Origin: Burkholderia cepacia
GTDB taxonomy: Bacteria > Pseudomonadota > Gammaproteobacteria > Burkholderiales > Burkholderiaceae
DNA length: 64,000 nt
Direction: 5' to 3'
Assembly (NCBI RefSeq): GCF_001039005.1
Contig: NZ_LDWR01000037.1
Span: forward strand, 32,818-96,817
Shown here: positions 55,764 to 63,750 of the stretch, one piece after another
Layout of the letters: every line of letters begins with the position of its first letter
Position numbering within the stretch: the first letter of the stretch is position 1
Translations under genes and position numbers: made by a program
Notes under the pieces: model-generated
The model's input: the letters and a program-made list of their open reading frames with translations, nothing else
Databases searched by the model: none
Told to the model about the DNA's origin: nothing

Positions 55764-56888
55764 ATGACCAAGACCAACTCGACCATCGGCGCGCCGCGTG
55801 GCCTGTCCGAACGAATCCGGCAATTCACGCCCAACTGGTTCGCGATGACGATGGGAAACGGCATCGTGTCGCTGGTGCTCGCCGGACTACCGCTTCACTT
55901 CAGCGGGCAGCGGGCACTGGCATCGGCGTTGTGGGCCATCGACATCGTGCTGTATCTCGCGTTTGCCGCGATGTTGACCGCGCGGGCGATCCGGTTCCCG
56001 GAAACGATTCGGCCGCTGCTGCACCATCCGGTCCAGTCGATGTTTCTCGGCGCGGTGCCGATGGGTCTCGTGCCGATCATCAACGGCATCGTCCTGTTCA
56101 CGGGCGGGCACGCCGAGGCCAATACGCTTGCTTATGCGTTGTGGTGTTTCGATGCGCTGCTGTCGGTCGTCGTCGCGATCGGCGTGCCGTTCATGATGTT
56201 CACCGAGCAGGGGCACACGTTCGAACGCCTGACCGCGGTCCTGCTGCTGCCGATCGTCGCACCGGAAGTGGCGGCGTCGAGCGCGGCCACCCTCGCGCCG
56301 CATTTCGTCGGTGCGCAGGCCCGGCTGCTGATCGGCGCGGGGTACGTGCTGTGGGCCATCTCGGTCCCGCTCGCGTTCGCGATTCTGACGCTCGTGTTCT
56401 TCCGGCTTGTCATCCATAAGTTGCCGCACCGCGACCTCGGTCCGTCGAGCTGGTTGACGCTCGGCCCGATCGGTACCGGCGCGCTCGGTCTGCTGACGCT
56501 CGGTCAGGCCGCGCCTGTTGCGTTCGCCGGTACGCCGTTGGCCAGCGTGGCGGTGCTGGCGCGGGACTTCGGCATTGTCGGCGGCCTTCTGCTCTGGAGC
56601 GCCGGTCTCTGGTGGCTTGCCTGCGCCGTGCTCTTCACGATGCGCTACTGCCGCGAAGGACTGCCGTTCAATCTCGGCTGGTGGGGTTTCACGTTTCCGC
56701 TGGGGGTTTTTACCGCCGCGTCGCTGAGCCTGTATCACGCGACGGGTTTTGAGGGGTTCGCCGTATTCGGCACGTTGCTCGCCGTGTTGCTTGGCGGCTT
56801 GTGGGCCATGGTGATCGTGCGCACATGCCGCGGGATGGTGCACGGCAGCCTGTTTCATGCGCCTTGCCTGGCGACAGTTTCCAATTAA
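55764..56888 (+). CDS. TDT-family transporter (TehA/SLAC1-like; possible sulfite exporter)
   Basis: A 374-residue inner-membrane protein with about ten segments. The start FTPNWFAMTMGNGIVSLVL near residue 20 and the GLVPIINGIVLF and PIVAPEVAASSAATLAP motifs are those of the TDT (tellurite-resistance/dicarboxylate) family, which includes sulfite exporters. GGAGAATC precedes ATG 55764. With a divergent LysR gene and DsbB-like genes downstream, sulfite or dicarboxylate export is likely; the choice is open. Confidence 0.84.
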   Translation: MTKTNSTIGAPRGLSERIRQFTPNWFAMTMGNGIVSLVLAGLPLHFSGQRALASALWAIDIVLYLAFAAMLTARAIRFPETIRPLLHHPVQSMFLGAVPMGLVPIINGIVLFTGGHAEANTLAYALWCFDALLSVVVAIGVPFMMFTEQGHTFERLTAVLLLPIVAPEVAASSAATLAPHFVGAQARLLIGAGYVLWAISVPLAFAILTLVFFRLVIHKLPHRDLGPSSWLTLGPIGTGALGLLTLGQAAPVAFAGTPLASVAVLARDFGIVGGLLLWSAGLWWLACAVLFTMRYCREGLPFNLGWWGFTFPLGVFTAASLSLYHATGFEGFAVFGTLLAVLLGGLWAMVIVRTCRGMVHGSLFHAPCLATVSN

Positions 56889-56900
56889 TCGAGGTCGATC

Positions 56901-57077
56901 ATGTTCATCGGATTCATTCCATTCCTGTCCGCCGCCGTGGCGCTCCTGCTGTCCTTGCTGGGGCGCGACAGGGCCGCTGGCGCGACGTGGTGGCTGACCA
57001 CGCTACTGGTCGCGGTATGGGCCATTCATCACGGATCGCATCACATTCCGCAGTTCGCCACCTACGGCTCCTGGTAA
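56901..57077 (+). CDS. DUF5993-like small membrane protein
   Basis: A 58-residue protein with two membrane segments (about 3-20 and 29-42) and a histidine-rich HHGSHHIP near the end. This matches the short DUF5993 proteins that often sit beside DsbB genes. GAGGT lies upstream; the ATG is 12 bases after the TDT stop and the stop is 12 bases before dsbB, so the three genes form one operon. Confidence 0.75.
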   Translation: MFIGFIPFLSAAVALLLSLLGRDRAAGATWWLTTLLVAVWAIHHGSHHIPQFATYGSW

Positions 57078-57089
57078 GAGGTCAAAAAA

Positions 57090-57698
57090 ATGAAAGCCAA
57101 TCGCCTGATCGATTTGCTGGCGCTGTACGGCGTCAATGCGGTGCTGCTCGTCGCGTTCTACTTCCAGCTGGCGCACGGTGAACTGCCGTGCTCGCTCTGC
57201 AATCTCCAGCGGGTCGCGTTCATGCTGCTCGGTGCGGGACTGCTGTTGAACGTGTGGAGCCGCAATCCTTCTCCCGCCAATTACGCGTTGAGCGCAGTCG
57301 GTGCGCTGGTCGGCAGCCTGATCGGGTTGATGCAGATGTTCCTGCACGTGTTGCCCGGCACCCCGCCCTACGGCGGTGCGATTCTGGGCATGCACATGTA
57401 CACCGCGTCCTATGTCGCACTGACCGCAAGCATCATCTATTGCGTGCTGATGCTTGCGTTCCAGACGCGCCTGCAGTCGATTCACGTCGGTGTGGCACGG
57501 TCCCGCGATGCGGGGCGGTCGCCGTTCGTCAAGCTCGCGGTCGGGTTGTTCGCGGCCCTGGTGATCGGGAACCTGGCATCCGTGTTCGTCGAAACAGGTT
57601 TCCACGCACTCTATAGCGATCCGCAGCACTATCACCTGCTGTACTGCGGCGATCCGGAAGCCCCCGCCGGCACGGGTCCGATGAGCTGTCGTCAATGA
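57090..57698 (+). CDS. DsbB-like disulfide bond formation protein
   Basis: A 202-residue inner-membrane oxidoreductase with four predicted helices. The periplasmic CxxC is at Cys34 and Cys37 (LPCSLCNL), and the second pair at Cys186 and Cys200 near the C-terminus. DsbB reoxidises DsbA using quinone. It resembles the DsbI/DsbB2 group. AGAGG lies upstream of ATG 57090. It is the third gene of the TDT-DUF5993 operon. Confidence 0.9.
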   Translation: MKANRLIDLLALYGVNAVLLVAFYFQLAHGELPCSLCNLQRVAFMLLGAGLLLNVWSRNPSPANYALSAVGALVGSLIGLMQMFLHVLPGTPPYGGAILGMHMYTASYVALTASIIYCVLMLAFQTRLQSIHVGVARSRDAGRSPFVKLAVGLFAALVIGNLASVFVETGFHALYSDPQHYHLLYCGDPEAPAGTGPMSCRQ

Positions 57699-57706
57699 CG
57701 ATCGGG

Positions 57707-57751
57707 TGCCGCGCCGGCCGGTCGACATCGCCGCACGACGGCGGCGCGGCA
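57707..57751. terminator. Hairpin between dsbB-like gene and alpha/beta hydrolase
   Basis: TGCCGCGCCG (57707-57716) pairs perfectly with CGGCGCGGCA (57742-57751). The genes on either side are convergent. The loop is 25 bases and there is no T-run, so this is a tentative bidirectional terminator. Confidence 0.4.
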
Positions 57752-57756
57752 TCCGC

Positions 57757-58548
57757 TTACTGCGTATCCTGCTTTGCGCGTTCCGCGGCCGCGATGATCG
57801 CGTCGGCCACGGCCTTCGGCTGGCTCAGCATCGCGACATGGCTGCCGTTCACGCGCGTGACCGTTGCGCCGATCCGCTTCGCCATCGTTTCCTGCAGCTT
57901 CGGATCGATCATCCGGTCCTGCGTCGCGACGACGAACGACGACGGCTTCGCATGCCACGCGGCTTGCGCGACCTTCTCCGAAATGCAACCGCCGTACCAC
58001 GGCCCCTGGGTCGCCGCGACGATGCGTTGCTGCGCGGGCGGCAGGTCCGGCGCGAAATCCTGTGCGATCGCCTTGTCCGACAGCCGCGTGAACCCGCCCG
58101 CATCCTTGCGCAGTTCGCCGGCCCATGCGGGCGCCGGCAGCCCCTGCGTGACGTCGGCGATCGACTGGCCATCGTCGGGCGCGAACGCCGCAACATAGAC
58201 GAGCGACTTCACCTTGTCGTCGTTGCCCGCGTCGCTGATCACGACACCGGCCCACGAATGACCGACCAGCACGACCGGCCCCTTCTGCTCGTCGATCGTG
58301 CGCTTCGTTGCGGCCGCATCGTCGGCGAGCGAGCTCAGCGGATTCTGCACCGACACCACATGCAGCCCGCGCGCCTCAAGCAGCGGAATCACGCGGTTCC
58401 AGCTCGACCCGTCGGCAAACGCGCCATGCACGAGCACGACATTCGTGCCCTTCAGGTCATCCTTCGGCGCGGCCTGCACCGCAACCGCACCGAACAATCC
58501 GCCGATCACCGCGGCGAATACCAGAACCCGTTTCATCGAACCGGTCAT
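57757..58548 (-). CDS. Exported alpha/beta hydrolase
   Basis: A 263-residue hydrolase with a signal peptide (about 1-26). Motifs: NVVLVHGAFADGSSWNRV (oxyanion loop), nucleophile Ser in VLVGHSWAGVV, and the late His in VNGSHVAML. AAGGAGC lies before ATG 58548; a later ATG is at 58536. It resembles the RutD/EstC-type esterases often annotated as alpha/beta hydrolases. Substrate unknown. Confidence 0.84.
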   Translation of the reverse strand: MTGSMKRVLVFAAVIGGLFGAVAVQAAPKDDLKGTNVVLVHGAFADGSSWNRVIPLLEARGLHVVSVQNPLSSLADDAAATKRTIDEQKGPVVLVGHSWAGVVISDAGNDDKVKSLVYVAAFAPDDGQSIADVTQGLPAPAWAGELRKDAGGFTRLSDKAIAQDFAPDLPPAQQRIVAATQGPWYGGCISEKVAQAAWHAKPSSFVVATQDRMIDPKLQETMAKRIGATVTRVNGSHVAMLSQPKAVADAIIAAAERAKQDTQ

Positions 58549-58631
58549 CGTATTGCTCCTTGCTCTGTTGTGTTGTTTGACAATGCTGCGGTAGGGGCTG
58601 CGCCCGCACATGCGGCAGGCGCAGCAGCGCA

Positions 58632-58958
58632 TCACGAATGCGCGTACAGGTCGTCGGCGGCGTTCTGCGCGGAGCGCGCCCGCGCCGCATCGCGATGGCT
58701 CGGCGTCGAAGCATCGGCCACGTTGTCACCTTGCGACTTCGACGGGCCGTTCTGGTCGGAACGCGCGACCCGCTGTGTGGCGGCGATGACGTCTTCCGGG
58801 TAATGCGGTTCGCTGCGGGCCGGGTTGTAGCCGGCCTGTTCGAGGCGGACCAGTTCGGCGCGCACGTCGGCGCGCGTCATGCCGTGGCCGGTATCGGCGA
58901 ACGACAATGCGGGGATGGCGGCGAGGACGGCAACGGCGAGGATACGGGCGGTTTTCAT
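58632..58958 (-). CDS. DUF4148 exported protein
   Basis: A 108-residue exported protein with a signal peptide (about 1-22) and the DUF4148 core MTRADVRAELVRLEQAGYNPARSEPHYPEDV. The C-terminal third is polar and probably flexible. AAGGAGC is correctly spaced for ATG 58958, not for the ATG two codons upstream. Paralogue of the gene at 54428. Confidence 0.82.
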   Translation of the reverse strand: MKTARILAVAVLAAIPALSFADTGHGMTRADVRAELVRLEQAGYNPARSEPHYPEDVIAATQRVARSDQNGPSKSQGDNVADASTPSHRDAARARSAQNAADDLYAHS

Positions 58959-59178
58959 GAGCATGCTCCTTGACGAAAGTTGGGGTGTCGATCACTTGGC
59001 ATCCGATGCAGACGTCTGGCACCGAATGTTTGCTGCATGTCGACAGTAGAACCCGCCCACGTATCCGGCATGTTTCCGAAACCGGTGCTTTCTGCATGCC
59101 AGTTTTTCCGGAACGGCCGCAGATACAGTGCGATACAAACCCGCATGCCGATACGTTCATCGACGGTCGCGCACCATG

Positions 59179-59209
59179 AAAAAAGGCGTGCCTCACGCGG
59201 CACGCCTTT
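59179..59209 (-). terminator. Rho-independent terminator of the P460-like operon
   Basis: AAAGGCGTGCC (59182-59192) and GGCACGCCTTT (59199-59209) are perfectly complementary with a six-base loop. On the minus strand the stem ends in TTTTTT. It lies 32 bases beyond the stop codon at 59241. Confidence 0.88.
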
Positions 59210-59240
59210 CGTTGCATCGAACCCGCGATGCCGCATCACG

Positions 59241-59777
59241 TCACGGCGCCAACCGCGTGAACACATAGTCGTGGTTCTTCACACGCGCCTGGTGACACGC
59301 AAAGCACGTCTGATGCTGGCCGATATCGGCCGGCACGCCGTTGATGAAGCGCCCGAAACCCCAGCCGCCCGTCGCGGCATATCGGCGCGAGTCCTTCACC
59401 ATCACCTGCACGGTCGTCGCCTGGCCGGGCACCGTCGCCGGCGCGAACTCGTCGGACTGCTTGCGCTTGTACGCGAGCTTCACGAGGATCGTGCCGTCGG
59501 GGAACGGCAGCGTCGCCTGTTCGAGCGCGCGGATCGCAACGGGGTTGCCGAGCACCACGCGCAGCTCGTCGAGCGGCGCGGCCTCTTCGGCCGGCGCGAC
59601 CATTTCCCACTTCCGGTAGCCGGGCGGAATCGTCACGCCGTAGATCGGCGAAGCAGCGGGGTTCGGCTGCTCCGCGAACGCGGCCGGGCCGCTCGCCGAC
59701 AACGTGCCGGCCAGCAGCGCGCCCGCGACGAGCGTGCGGCCCATGCCGCGACGCAGGATGCCACCACCAGCCCGCAT
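59241..59777 (-). CDS. Cytochrome P460-like c-type haem protein
   Basis: A 178-residue exported protein. After a signal peptide (about 1-35, ending AAFAE) comes IPPGYRKWEMVAPAEE, typical of the P460 family, and a single haem motif CFACH near the C-terminus (QTCFACHQARV). Relatives oxidise hydroxylamine or nitric oxide, but many are uncharacterised. The ATG shares one base with the stop of the upstream gene (TGATG), so the two are coupled. Confidence 0.82.
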   Translation of the reverse strand: MRAGGGILRRGMGRTLVAGALLAGTLSASGPAAFAEQPNPAASPIYGVTIPPGYRKWEMVAPAEEAAPLDELRVVLGNPVAIRALEQATLPFPDGTILVKLAYKRKQSDEFAPATVPGQATTVQVMVKDSRRYAATGGWGFGRFINGVPADIGQHQTCFACHQARVKNHDYVFTRLAP

Positions 59778-60820
59778 CACAGATGCTCCACTTGCAGGAT
59801 CGCATCGGCGAACGCCTGCGGCGCTTCCTGCGGCAGGTTGTGGCCAATGCCACCGGTGATCGTCCGGTGCTGGTACTTGCCCGTGAACTTCTTCGCGTAC
59901 GCGGCCGGTTCCGGATGCGGCGCGCCGTTCGCGTCGCCTTCCATCGTGATCGTCGGCACGGTAATCGCCGGCCCGGCGGCAAGACGCCGCTCGATGTCGT
60001 CGTATTGCGCTTCGCCCTTCGCGAGCCCGAGGCGCCAGCGGTAGTTGTGGATCACGACGGCCACGTGATCGGGGTTCTGGAACGACACGGCCGAGCGCGC
60101 GTAGGTTTCGTCGGAGAACTGCCACTTCGGCGAAGCAAGCTGCCAGATCAGCTTGTTGAACGCATCGCGATTCGCCGCGTAGCCGAGCGCGCCGCGCTCG
60201 GTCGTGAAGTAGAACTGATACCACCACTGGAACTCCGCCTGCGGCAGCAGCGGCTTGCGGTTCGCCTCCTGGCTGCCGATCAGGTAGCCGCTCACCGACA
60301 CCAGCGCCTTCACGCGCTGCGGCCACATCGCCGCGATGATGTCGGCCGTGCGCGCGCCCCAGTCGTAGCCGCCGAACACCGCGCGGTCGATCTTCAGCGC
60401 ATCCATCAGCGCGACGATGTCGACGGCCGTCACGGCCTGCTGCCCGTTGCGCACCGTGTCGGCCGAGCGGAACGTCGTCGAGCCGTAGCCGCGCAGGTAC
60501 GGCACGATCACGCGATAACCGGCCGCCACGAGCAGCGGCGCGACTTCCGCGTAGCTATAGATGTCGTACGGCCAGCCGTGCAGCAGGAACACGACGGGGC
60601 CCTTCTTCGGCCCGAGATCCGCATACCCGACGTTGAGCACGCCCGCGTCGATCTGGTGGATCGTCCCCAGCGACGCGACGCCGGCCGCGCGCGGCGCAGC
60701 CGGTGCAGCGGGCGCCGACTGCGCGCGCGCCAGGTCGCCGAACCCGAGGTCGGCGAGGCTCAGGCTCGCCAGCGTCGTGCCCAGGATCAGGCGGCGGCGG
60801 GTGTTCACGGTATCAGGCAT
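59777..60820 (-). CDS. Tat-exported epoxide-hydrolase-like alpha/beta hydrolase
   Basis: A 347-residue hydrolase with a twin-arginine signal (NTRRRLILG near residue 7) and a long linker to about residue 45. The fold motif FLLHGWPYDIYSYAEVAPLL is followed by the nucleophile elbow GGYDWGARTA, in which the nucleophile is an aspartate. That places it with epoxide hydrolases and haloalkane dehalogenases rather than serine esterases. The catalytic His lies near GGIGHNLPQE. Coupled to the P460-like gene downstream; the pairing suggests a shared exported pathway whose substrate is unknown. Confidence 0.83.
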   Translation of the reverse strand: MPDTVNTRRRLILGTTLASLSLADLGFGDLARAQSAPAAPAAPRAAGVASLGTIHQIDAGVLNVGYADLGPKKGPVVFLLHGWPYDIYSYAEVAPLLVAAGYRVIVPYLRGYGSTTFRSADTVRNGQQAVTAVDIVALMDALKIDRAVFGGYDWGARTADIIAAMWPQRVKALVSVSGYLIGSQEANRKPLLPQAEFQWWYQFYFTTERGALGYAANRDAFNKLIWQLASPKWQFSDETYARSAVSFQNPDHVAVVIHNYRWRLGLAKGEAQYDDIERRLAAGPAITVPTITMEGDANGAPHPEPAAYAKKFTGKYQHRTITGGIGHNLPQEAPQAFADAILQVEHL

Positions 60821-61314
60821 GACTCGTTCTCCATTGTCGATCGTTAAGGAAGGGGCCCGCGGCACGGGCAGGCGCTCAGGGTTCGCCGTTCGCAGCGGCG
60901 GCGCGTGGCACCGCGCCGCCGTGTGAAACGCTTCACCGGTTTTATATCCGAACCGTCCGGATGCTTTGTATCGCAACGTATCCGTGTGCGAACACGACAC
61001 ACAGCGATTCAAAAATCGCGCGAGAAGCGACGTAACAGGCGCGAGTCGCCTGACGCATCGGCAAACCTCTCGTCAATAAAATACCCAACGAATCACAATG
61101 GAAAACATACACATCTAACGCCAATTACCCATCAACAGTCGTTAATCTCAGGTTTCGCCATTCTCCGGCCCACGTTCCTGATATGCTCGCCCGAGACGTA
61201 CCATCCCGCCTGTTTTCGCGAGCGCGAGGCCGCTATTTCACGGTCGCTCCGAAAACACGAGACATGCACACGCTCGACAGCCTCTCCACCCAAATGTGAA
61301 ACGGAGTCTCCGAC
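60821..61314. other. Divergent intergenic region
   Basis: About 490 bases between the epoxide-hydrolase-like gene and the lipase gene. AT content rises around 61080-61190. No clear gene, and no promoter with both elements. Confidence 0.5.
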
Positions 61315-62289
61315 ATGACCGCATCAACCGATTGCCGGTACGAAGAATCGTCATTCTCGTCAGACGTGGATGGCGCCAGGATCTTTATCCGGAAATGGGC
61401 ACCGCCGGCCAACGAGACACCGCGGGCGACCGTGCAGATCACTCACGGGATCTGCGAACATGGCGGCCGCTACGATCGGCTCGCCCGCTATCTGGCGGCT
61501 CGACACTACGTCGTCTTCGCGCTTGATCTGCGCGGACATGGTCATACCGCCGGGGCCGCCGCATTGGGGCAAGCCGGGCTCACGGCGTGGGCCGACATGA
61601 CGAGCGACATCGCCCAGCTATCCCGCCTGATCGGGACGCAGTTTCCCGACCTGCCCTTGATTGCGTTCGGCCACAGCATGGGCTCCGCACTCACGCAAGC
61701 GCACATCCAGAACCACGGTTCTCTTCTGGCCGGCGCGGTACTCTGCGGCACACTGGGCGCATTGCCCGGTGTTGACGACGACACGCTCGCGCAACTCGGC
61801 GTCGTAGCGCGTTCTGCCGACGGCAACCAACCCGCGATGCTGTTCGGCAAAGTGCTGCAAGCATTCAACGCGCCGTTCGTGCATCAGGGGCAACCGTCGA
61901 CCGGCTGCGAATGGATGACGGCGGACCCGGCCGAGGTACAGCGCTTTCTGGACGACGAACTCTGCGGCAAGCCGTTTTCCAACAGCATGCTGTACTCCGT
62001 GCTCGACGGCTTCCGTAACCTGTGGATCCCCGAGCATGAATCGAGCATTCCCGTGGACCTGCCGGTTCTGGTGATCGCCGGCACCCACGATCCGGTAGGC
62101 GAACACACGATTTCGATCCAGGCGCTGATTGCCCGTTACATGCGCCAGGGGCATCTGGCGCTGACATACCGGTTCTATCCCGGCGACCGGCATGAAATAT
62201 TGAACGACCACAACAAGGATCTCGTTCAACACGATATCGATGCGTGGCTCGAAAGCGTGCTGCTCCGCCGACAGCACGAACCCACGTGA
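61315..62289 (+). CDS. Monoacylglycerol-lipase-like alpha/beta hydrolase
   Basis: A 324-residue cytoplasmic hydrolase of the Hydrolase_4/lysophospholipase group. Motifs: THGICEHGGRYDRLARYL, DLRGHGHT, nucleophile Ser in AFGHSMGSAL, acid near AGTHDPVG and His in GDRHEILND. It probably cleaves mono- or lysoacylglycerols. The ATG at 61315 lies 15 bases after an out-of-frame stop, and ACGGAG lies upstream. It is monocistronic. Confidence 0.85.
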   Translation: MTASTDCRYEESSFSSDVDGARIFIRKWAPPANETPRATVQITHGICEHGGRYDRLARYLAARHYVVFALDLRGHGHTAGAAALGQAGLTAWADMTSDIAQLSRLIGTQFPDLPLIAFGHSMGSALTQAHIQNHGSLLAGAVLCGTLGALPGVDDDTLAQLGVVARSADGNQPAMLFGKVLQAFNAPFVHQGQPSTGCEWMTADPAEVQRFLDDELCGKPFSNSMLYSVLDGFRNLWIPEHESSIPVDLPVLVIAGTHDPVGEHTISIQALIARYMRQGHLALTYRFYPGDRHEILNDHNKDLVQHDIDAWLESVLLRRQHEPT

Positions 62290-62673
62290 ATCCCGTGCAG
62301 CGATCATGGAATCGAGGTGCCGGCAGTCAATGCCCTGCTGCGCGACGGCCGGCTCCGGGGATCGAGTCGGTCAGCGGCCCCATCGCCTTCAGCATTTCGA
62401 AGATCGGAAGGTGCTGATCGCCTCGTGTCCATCCAACGCAGCTCAGCGATGGACACCTGGCAGGCACGCTGTCCAGTTCACGAGATGGGGAATTCGTATT
62501 GGGTGGTTGATGCCGGCACGCTGATCTGACTCAGGAATCCTGATAGATTCTGGAGCGAATCTTGCGGAGAGTTTTTCCCTGCGCCAGGAGGTGGTCAGCC
62601 GTGAAACGGAAGCGCTTTCCGATCGAACAGATTGTCGCGGTACGCCTGCGGGATCAGTTCGATGATTGCCCCG
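62290..62673. other. Degraded region with IS remnant
   Basis: About 380 bases without an intact gene. A 13-bp palindrome TCAGGA-A-TCCTGA is at 62531-62543, and an IS3 orfA remnant starts at 62601. It looks like scar sequence. Confidence 0.5.
62601..62642 (+). pseudogene. Remnant of an IS3-family OrfA transposase
   Basis: Starting at GTG 62601, with GGAGG nearby, the frame reads VKRKRFPIEQIVAV, the usual beginning of an IS3-group OrfA (IS407-like). It then diverges into sequence antisense to the tetR gene. Only about 14 codons are recognisable; no ends or partner orfB remain. Confidence 0.6.
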
Positions 62674-63276
62674 TCACGCGCGGTGCGTATCGTAGTCCGC
62701 AAGCGCATCCTCGGCGTGCATCGCCTGTTCGAGAAGGGCTTTCGCGGCTTGCCACGCGCGCGCCGCGGACGCGGCGTCGTTGAACGCCCTGGCGTCGACG
62801 GTCGCACCATCCAGCAACATCATGTAGACGGCCGCCAGTCGTTTTGCCGTGTCGGGAGACACGAGGCCCGCGAGCAATTCGGCGACCCATTCGACCATTT
62901 TCCGGCGGTACCGGATCGCGACATCCGAGATGGGCGGATACGCCGTGCCGAATTCAGCCAGCGCACGCTCGAACAGGCACCCGGCAAATTCGGGCGTATT
63001 GAACCAGGCTTCGTACCAGTCGAAGATCGTCTTTACGCGCTCAACCGGATCGGTGACGTGCAGCAACTGCGCGTCGATGCTGGACACGATCAGGTCATAG
63101 CGCTGGACCAGCACTTCCCGGATGAGTTCGTCCTTGCTCGGGAAATGCCGATACAGCGTCATCCGGGCGACGCGGGAATCGTCGATGATCCAGTCGACGC
63201 CCACCGGATGAAAACCGTGCTTCGAGAACAGCTCGGTAGCTTTGTCCACCACTAACTGGCGTTTGCTGGCTCGCAC
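62674..63276 (-). CDS. TetR-family regulator
   Basis: A 200-residue repressor. N-terminal helix-turn-helix: KATELFSKHGFHPVGVDWIIDDSRVARMTLYRHFPSKDELI (about 12-52), followed by a helical ligand-binding domain. The likely start is the GTG at 63276, with AAGGAGG well placed upstream. No divergent target gene is immediately adjacent, so the regulon is unclear. The nearest target in position would be its own promoter region. Confidence 0.88.
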   Translation of the reverse strand: MRASKRQLVVDKATELFSKHGFHPVGVDWIIDDSRVARMTLYRHFPSKDELIREVLVQRYDLIVSSIDAQLLHVTDPVERVKTIFDWYEAWFNTPEFAGCLFERALAEFGTAYPPISDVAIRYRRKMVEWVAELLAGLVSPDTAKRLAAVYMMLLDGATVDARAFNDAASAARAWQAAKALLEQAMHAEDALADYDTHRA

Positions 63277-63750
63277 GAACGGTTCCTCCTTGATTCTTCC
63301 AACTGCGCGGGACGAGTAATTCTAGCATCGTACCGCTCGGTCACGTCCGCCCTCCCCACCGGCCTCCCGGCCGGGCCAGCAGGGCCCGTCACACAAACTC
63401 GCAAGTTACCTTGACTCTTAGGTAGACCGATATGTATCATTTGAAACTAGAAAATACCAGTTTATGTCGATTGCTTTAAGAGATCCGGATTTTCGGACAG
63501 GAATTCAGTGCCTGACGGTGCCGCGGCGGAATTGGGCGAATGACGGGGCAGTGTGCGGATGCCCGCCCCGTTTTCGCGCGTCAAACCTTATAGCGACATG
63601 GCAGGGCAAAACAAGAACCTGAGAGCGCTTTGGGTCGCGTGTCGGCGTTGGCGGATGAAATTCGCCGTCCCGCTCGCAAACCGGGTACGCGATCACGAGG
63701 CGGGATAGCGCGAAGCAGTGCGGCGCCAATAGAACTCAAGGAAGGTAACA
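63277..63750. other. Intergenic region with a strong candidate promoter
   Basis: About 470 bases. It carries a near-consensus rightward promoter at 63411-63440 and an AAACT/AGTTT inverted pair near 63443-63462. Between that promoter and the lipoprotein gene (about 310 bases) no protein is supported; it may be a long leader or a small RNA. Confidence 0.5.
63411..63440 (+). promoter_or_regulatory. Near-consensus sigma70 promoter
   Basis: TTGACT (63411-63416), an 18-base spacer, and TATCAT (63435-63440); five of six bases match in each element. No coding gene starts within 300 bases downstream. Confidence 0.55.

Noticed and set aside
62317..62529. 70-codon frame after the lipase gene
   Set aside because: No ribosome site or family; it lies in degraded sequence near the IS remnant.
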